Assembly: GCA_027859055.1 (NCBI GenBank)
Contig: JAQIBO010000211.1
Coordinates: forward strand, 1 to 6,218
Source: Spirochaeta sp.
GTDB taxonomy: Bacteria > Spirochaetota > Spirochaetia > DSM-27196 > Alkalispirochaetaceae
Length of the DNA stretch: 6,218 bases
Direction of reading: 5' to 3'
Part shown: positions 4,837-6,218 of the stretch, piece after piece
Layout of the letters: each line of letters starts with the position of its first letter
Position numbering within the stretch: the first letter of the stretch is position 1
Program-made: the position numbers and the translations under genes
The notes under the pieces: generated by a model
Database searches by the model: none
What the model was told of the DNA's origin: nothing
The model's input: the letters and a program-made list of their open reading frames with translations, nothing else

Positions 4837-4859
4837 TGATGAGGTGGCCTTACTTCCTT

Positions 4860-4966
4860 ACCGGGGCCGACGGCTTCCGCAGGGTCAAACAGAAAAAAGA
4901 CGATTAATCGAAGCTCCCGCGTTCTGCGGGGCTGGCAACCTCACCCCACCGCCGCTACCGGATCGG
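4860..4966. repeat. 107-bp direct repeat, copy 2
   Basis: This copy is 104/107 identical to 3763-3869, offset 1,097 bp. It carries the last 14 codons and stop of the third AIM24 gene with no gene body attached: upstream of 4860 the sequence is unrelated. It also holds the same 8-bp hairpin (4912-4933) and the left part of a perfect inverted repeat. Confidence 0.95.
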
Positions 4967-4974
4967 TGGGGTGA
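4941..4974. terminator. perfect inverted repeat facing the end of the lipoprotein gene
   Basis: TCACCCCACC (4941-4950) and GGTGGGGTGA (4965-4974) are exact reverse complements, and the adjoining G4951-C4964 extends the stem to 11 bp around a 12-nt loop. It sits 64 bp beyond the end of the leftward lipoprotein gene and 3' to the duplicated AIM24 gene end. That is where a two-way terminator between convergent genes would stand. No T-tract follows. The 63 bp from 4975 to 5037 show nothing else recognisable. Confidence 0.4.
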
Positions 4975-5037
4975 CGGCAGTGGCGCGGGCGGGCTCCATT
5001 CATTCAATCGTAATTGCTCGGAAAGCACGTAGTACGC

Positions 5038-5607
5038 TCATTTGTCCCGAATAATCGCTTCCACATCGTCAATGTACAGGTTCGGGGTTCCCGTGCTAAG
5101 GATCTGCAAACGTGAACCATTCCAGTATTTGTACACTGAGTCTACGTCTGCTGAATATTCGGTCCATTCGGGATGGCTTCCCGAAATACGTAGCACCTCT
5201 TCGTCTTCAAAACGCACGTCTGGTCGCTGTGAAATGAAGACTGAAAGTGAGCCACTTCCTCCTGGTCCCTTCACCCATACGCTGACCGTCATCGGGAGAT
5301 CTCGCGCAGGATTTCTCCACTGCGTGTAATACCACGTTTTTCCGACAATCTGAATCGACTGGTCTCCGGAAAGCGCAAACTCCGGATCGGTATTCACCTG
5401 GAAGTTGGACGCCACGTATCCGTCCCTACTGCGCGCTTCCCAAGAGTCGAGACCGTTTTCGAAACCCCCGTCAGGTACACGATTAATGCCGATTTCGCCA
5501 TACCCGACTTTCTCAACGCCGTCTCCTGGATAGAGATCTCCCATCGGATCACAAGAGATCAACATGGAAAGACTCATAACAAGGGCCAGGTTACGGCAAA
5601 CTCTCAT
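5038..5607 (-). CDS. lipoprotein with a carbohydrate-binding-like jelly-roll domain
   Basis: Read from the ATG at 5607 the protein has 189 aa. MRVCRNLALVMSLSMLISC is a lipoprotein signal peptide with lipobox L-I-S-C, giving lipidation at Cys19, followed by Asp20. In enterobacteria Asp at +2 retains lipoproteins in the inner membrane; other diderms follow different rules. The mature part opens with a linker and then PDGGFENGLDSWEARS (45-60), and closes with NLYIDDVEAI (176-185). These are the entry and exit strands typical of CBM4/9-like beta-sandwiches that hold glycans. No catalytic domain is present. AGGAAGAG lies upstream of this ATG. An earlier ATG at 5643 overlaps the preceding stop (ATGA) and would add 12 basic residues before the same signal sequence. 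It is probably transcribed with the gene at 5640, and a surface or periplasmic binding role is inferred. Confidence 0.75.
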   Translation of the reverse strand: MRVCRNLALVMSLSMLISCDPMGDLYPGDGVEKVGYGEIGINRVPDGGFENGLDSWEARSRDGYVASNFQVNTDPEFALSGDQSIQIVGKTWYYTQWRNPARDLPMTVSVWVKGPGGSGSLSVFISQRPDVRFEDEEVLRISGSHPEWTEYSADVDSVYKYWNGSRLQILSTGTPNLYIDDVEAIIRDK

Positions 5608-5639
5608 CGTTTCTCTTCCTCTCAAGTTTCTTGCACGAG

Positions 5640-6218
5640 TCATTGCGGAACCCCCTGTAATGGTGTGTAGAGCGACATTTCGGGATCAACGCGTTGCGAC
5701 CGGAGCTTCGCGGGTGGCAATCCGAAGGTGATGCCGAGCGTCAAAGTGATCGGCCACGAACCTGCGAACGCTTCCATAACTCCCTGTTCGTAATCCGTCC
5801 CGAAGGCGTTTTCCCACGCCGCTGATCCCCCGTATCCGTTGGCTCGTATCACACCGGTTGGAAACCCGATTCGATCATCATCGGTCAGGTAATTTGCACG
5901 GCGACCGCCAAACCACACAACTTCGGTACCGGCAGTGAACGCCCATCGCGATTTCCCGAGGCGGCGGACGTATTTCACGGAGCTGAAAATATCTCCACCG
6001 CTCAATGTTTCACCGAATGACAGACGTCCGGCGATCGGCGTAAACCGCCATTGGTACTGTTCACGACGACGCCCTTGTGAAATCGTCTCCGGCACCAGCG
6101 GATTCGGCGTCGATAGCATCGTCGCCCGTTCCCAACGGACGCTATCAAGGTCACCACGGTACATCCCCCACCCAATGTCCATGGTGAACAACGTATGGCC
6201 GCTATCCAGCCCCCACCG
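5640..6218 (-). CDS. C-terminal part of a beta-rich, probably outer-membrane protein (runs off the right edge)
   Basis: The reverse frame is open from the window edge to the TGA at 5642-5640, giving 192 residues and no credible start, so the gene begins outside. I do not recognise the family. The sequence has alternating, aromatic-rich strands, for example YQWRFTPIAGRLSFGE, FSSVKYVRRLGKSRWAFTAG and WPITLTLGITFGL, and several short G/D/N turns, as in outer-membrane beta-barrels. However, the last strand is followed by about 25 residues (LPPAKLRSQRVDPEMSLYTP and on) rather than ending on an aromatic residue. The stop overlaps an ATG of the downstream lipoprotein frame, suggesting the two are co-translated and may form an envelope pair. 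A soluble beta-rich exported protein is the alternative. Confidence 0.55.
   Translation of the reverse strand, partial: RWGLDSGHTLFTMDIGWGMYRGDLDSVRWERATMLSTPNPLVPETISQGRRREQYQWRFTPIAGRLSFGETLSGGDIFSSVKYVRRLGKSRWAFTAGTEVVWFGGRRANYLTDDDRIGFPTGVIRANGYGGSAAWENAFGTDYEQGVMEAFAGSWPITLTLGITFGLPPAKLRSQRVDPEMSLYTPLQGVPQ

Noticed and set aside
4462..4839. 125-codon plus-strand frame over vapB and the ankyrin fragment
   Set aside because: It lies antisense to vapB, its promoter and the ankyrin-like frame, with no family resemblance.
3763..4966. Integron attC sites flanking the vapBC cassette
   Set aside because: The repeats contain hairpins, but I find no RYYYAAC/GTTRRRY core pair at their ends, the cassette genes point against the upstream operon, and the repeats include coding sequence of the neighbour, which attC sites do not.
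3763..4966. Insertion sequence or transposon ends
   Set aside because: The repeats are direct rather than inverted, 107 bp long, and no transposase frame lies between them.
1..6218. CRISPR array, tRNA, rRNA or riboswitch
   Set aside because: No regularly spaced short repeats, cloverleaf-like sequences or recognisable structured RNA motifs were seen. The only repeats are the 39-bp and 107-bp pairs.

Overview
The window reads as accessory-flavoured chromosome of a diderm bacterium of moderately high GC. A lipobox lipoprotein and a beta-rich, probably envelope protein support the outer membrane. A spirochaete is possible from the overall style, but this is a guess and no marker gene fixes the taxon. 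Everything below was read by eye; no database search was run.

Left part (1-1589). The 5' end of a luciferase-like (LLM) flavin-dependent oxidoreductase gene runs leftward off the window. Its last visible 39 bp repeat a stretch 234 bp further in, exactly in frame. Divergent from it is a rightward series of small genes: a ribbon-helix-helix antitoxin (468-698), a 21-codon remnant of its PIN-domain toxin (695-760), a short one-domain asparaginase-like protein (762-1301), and a second ribbon-helix-helix (FitA-like) antitoxin (1317-1589) with no toxin behind it. This looks like a decaying toxin-antitoxin area.

Centre (1667-3810). A promoter with a good Shine-Dalgarno drives three consecutive AIM24/TIGR00266-family genes of 223, 231 and 228 aa, spaced 10 and 12 bp apart, each with its own Shine-Dalgarno. 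The proteins are divergent paralogues. Each carries the same short motif, roughly (F/L)-(S/G)-G-E followed by a hydrophobic strand, three times, which suggests an internal threefold design. They probably act together, but their biochemical role is unknown.

Inserted segment (about 3763-4966). The last 14 codons of the third AIM24 gene and its downstream hairpins (107 bp) occur again 1,097 bp later with three mismatches. Between the copies, on the minus strand, lie an intact vapBC module with a palindromic operator placed between its -35 and -10 boxes, and a short ankyrin-repeat-like fragment. The layout is that of a toxin-antitoxin cassette inserted at, and restoring, the 3' end of the AIM24 operon, with no integrase or transposase in the interval.

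Right part (5038-6218). Two minus-strand genes overlap by ATGA: the 3' end of a beta-rich, probably outer-membrane protein and a lipoprotein with a carbohydrate-binding-like jelly-roll domain. They converge on the second repeat copy, whose hairpin is a perfect inverted repeat and probably the original convergent terminator.
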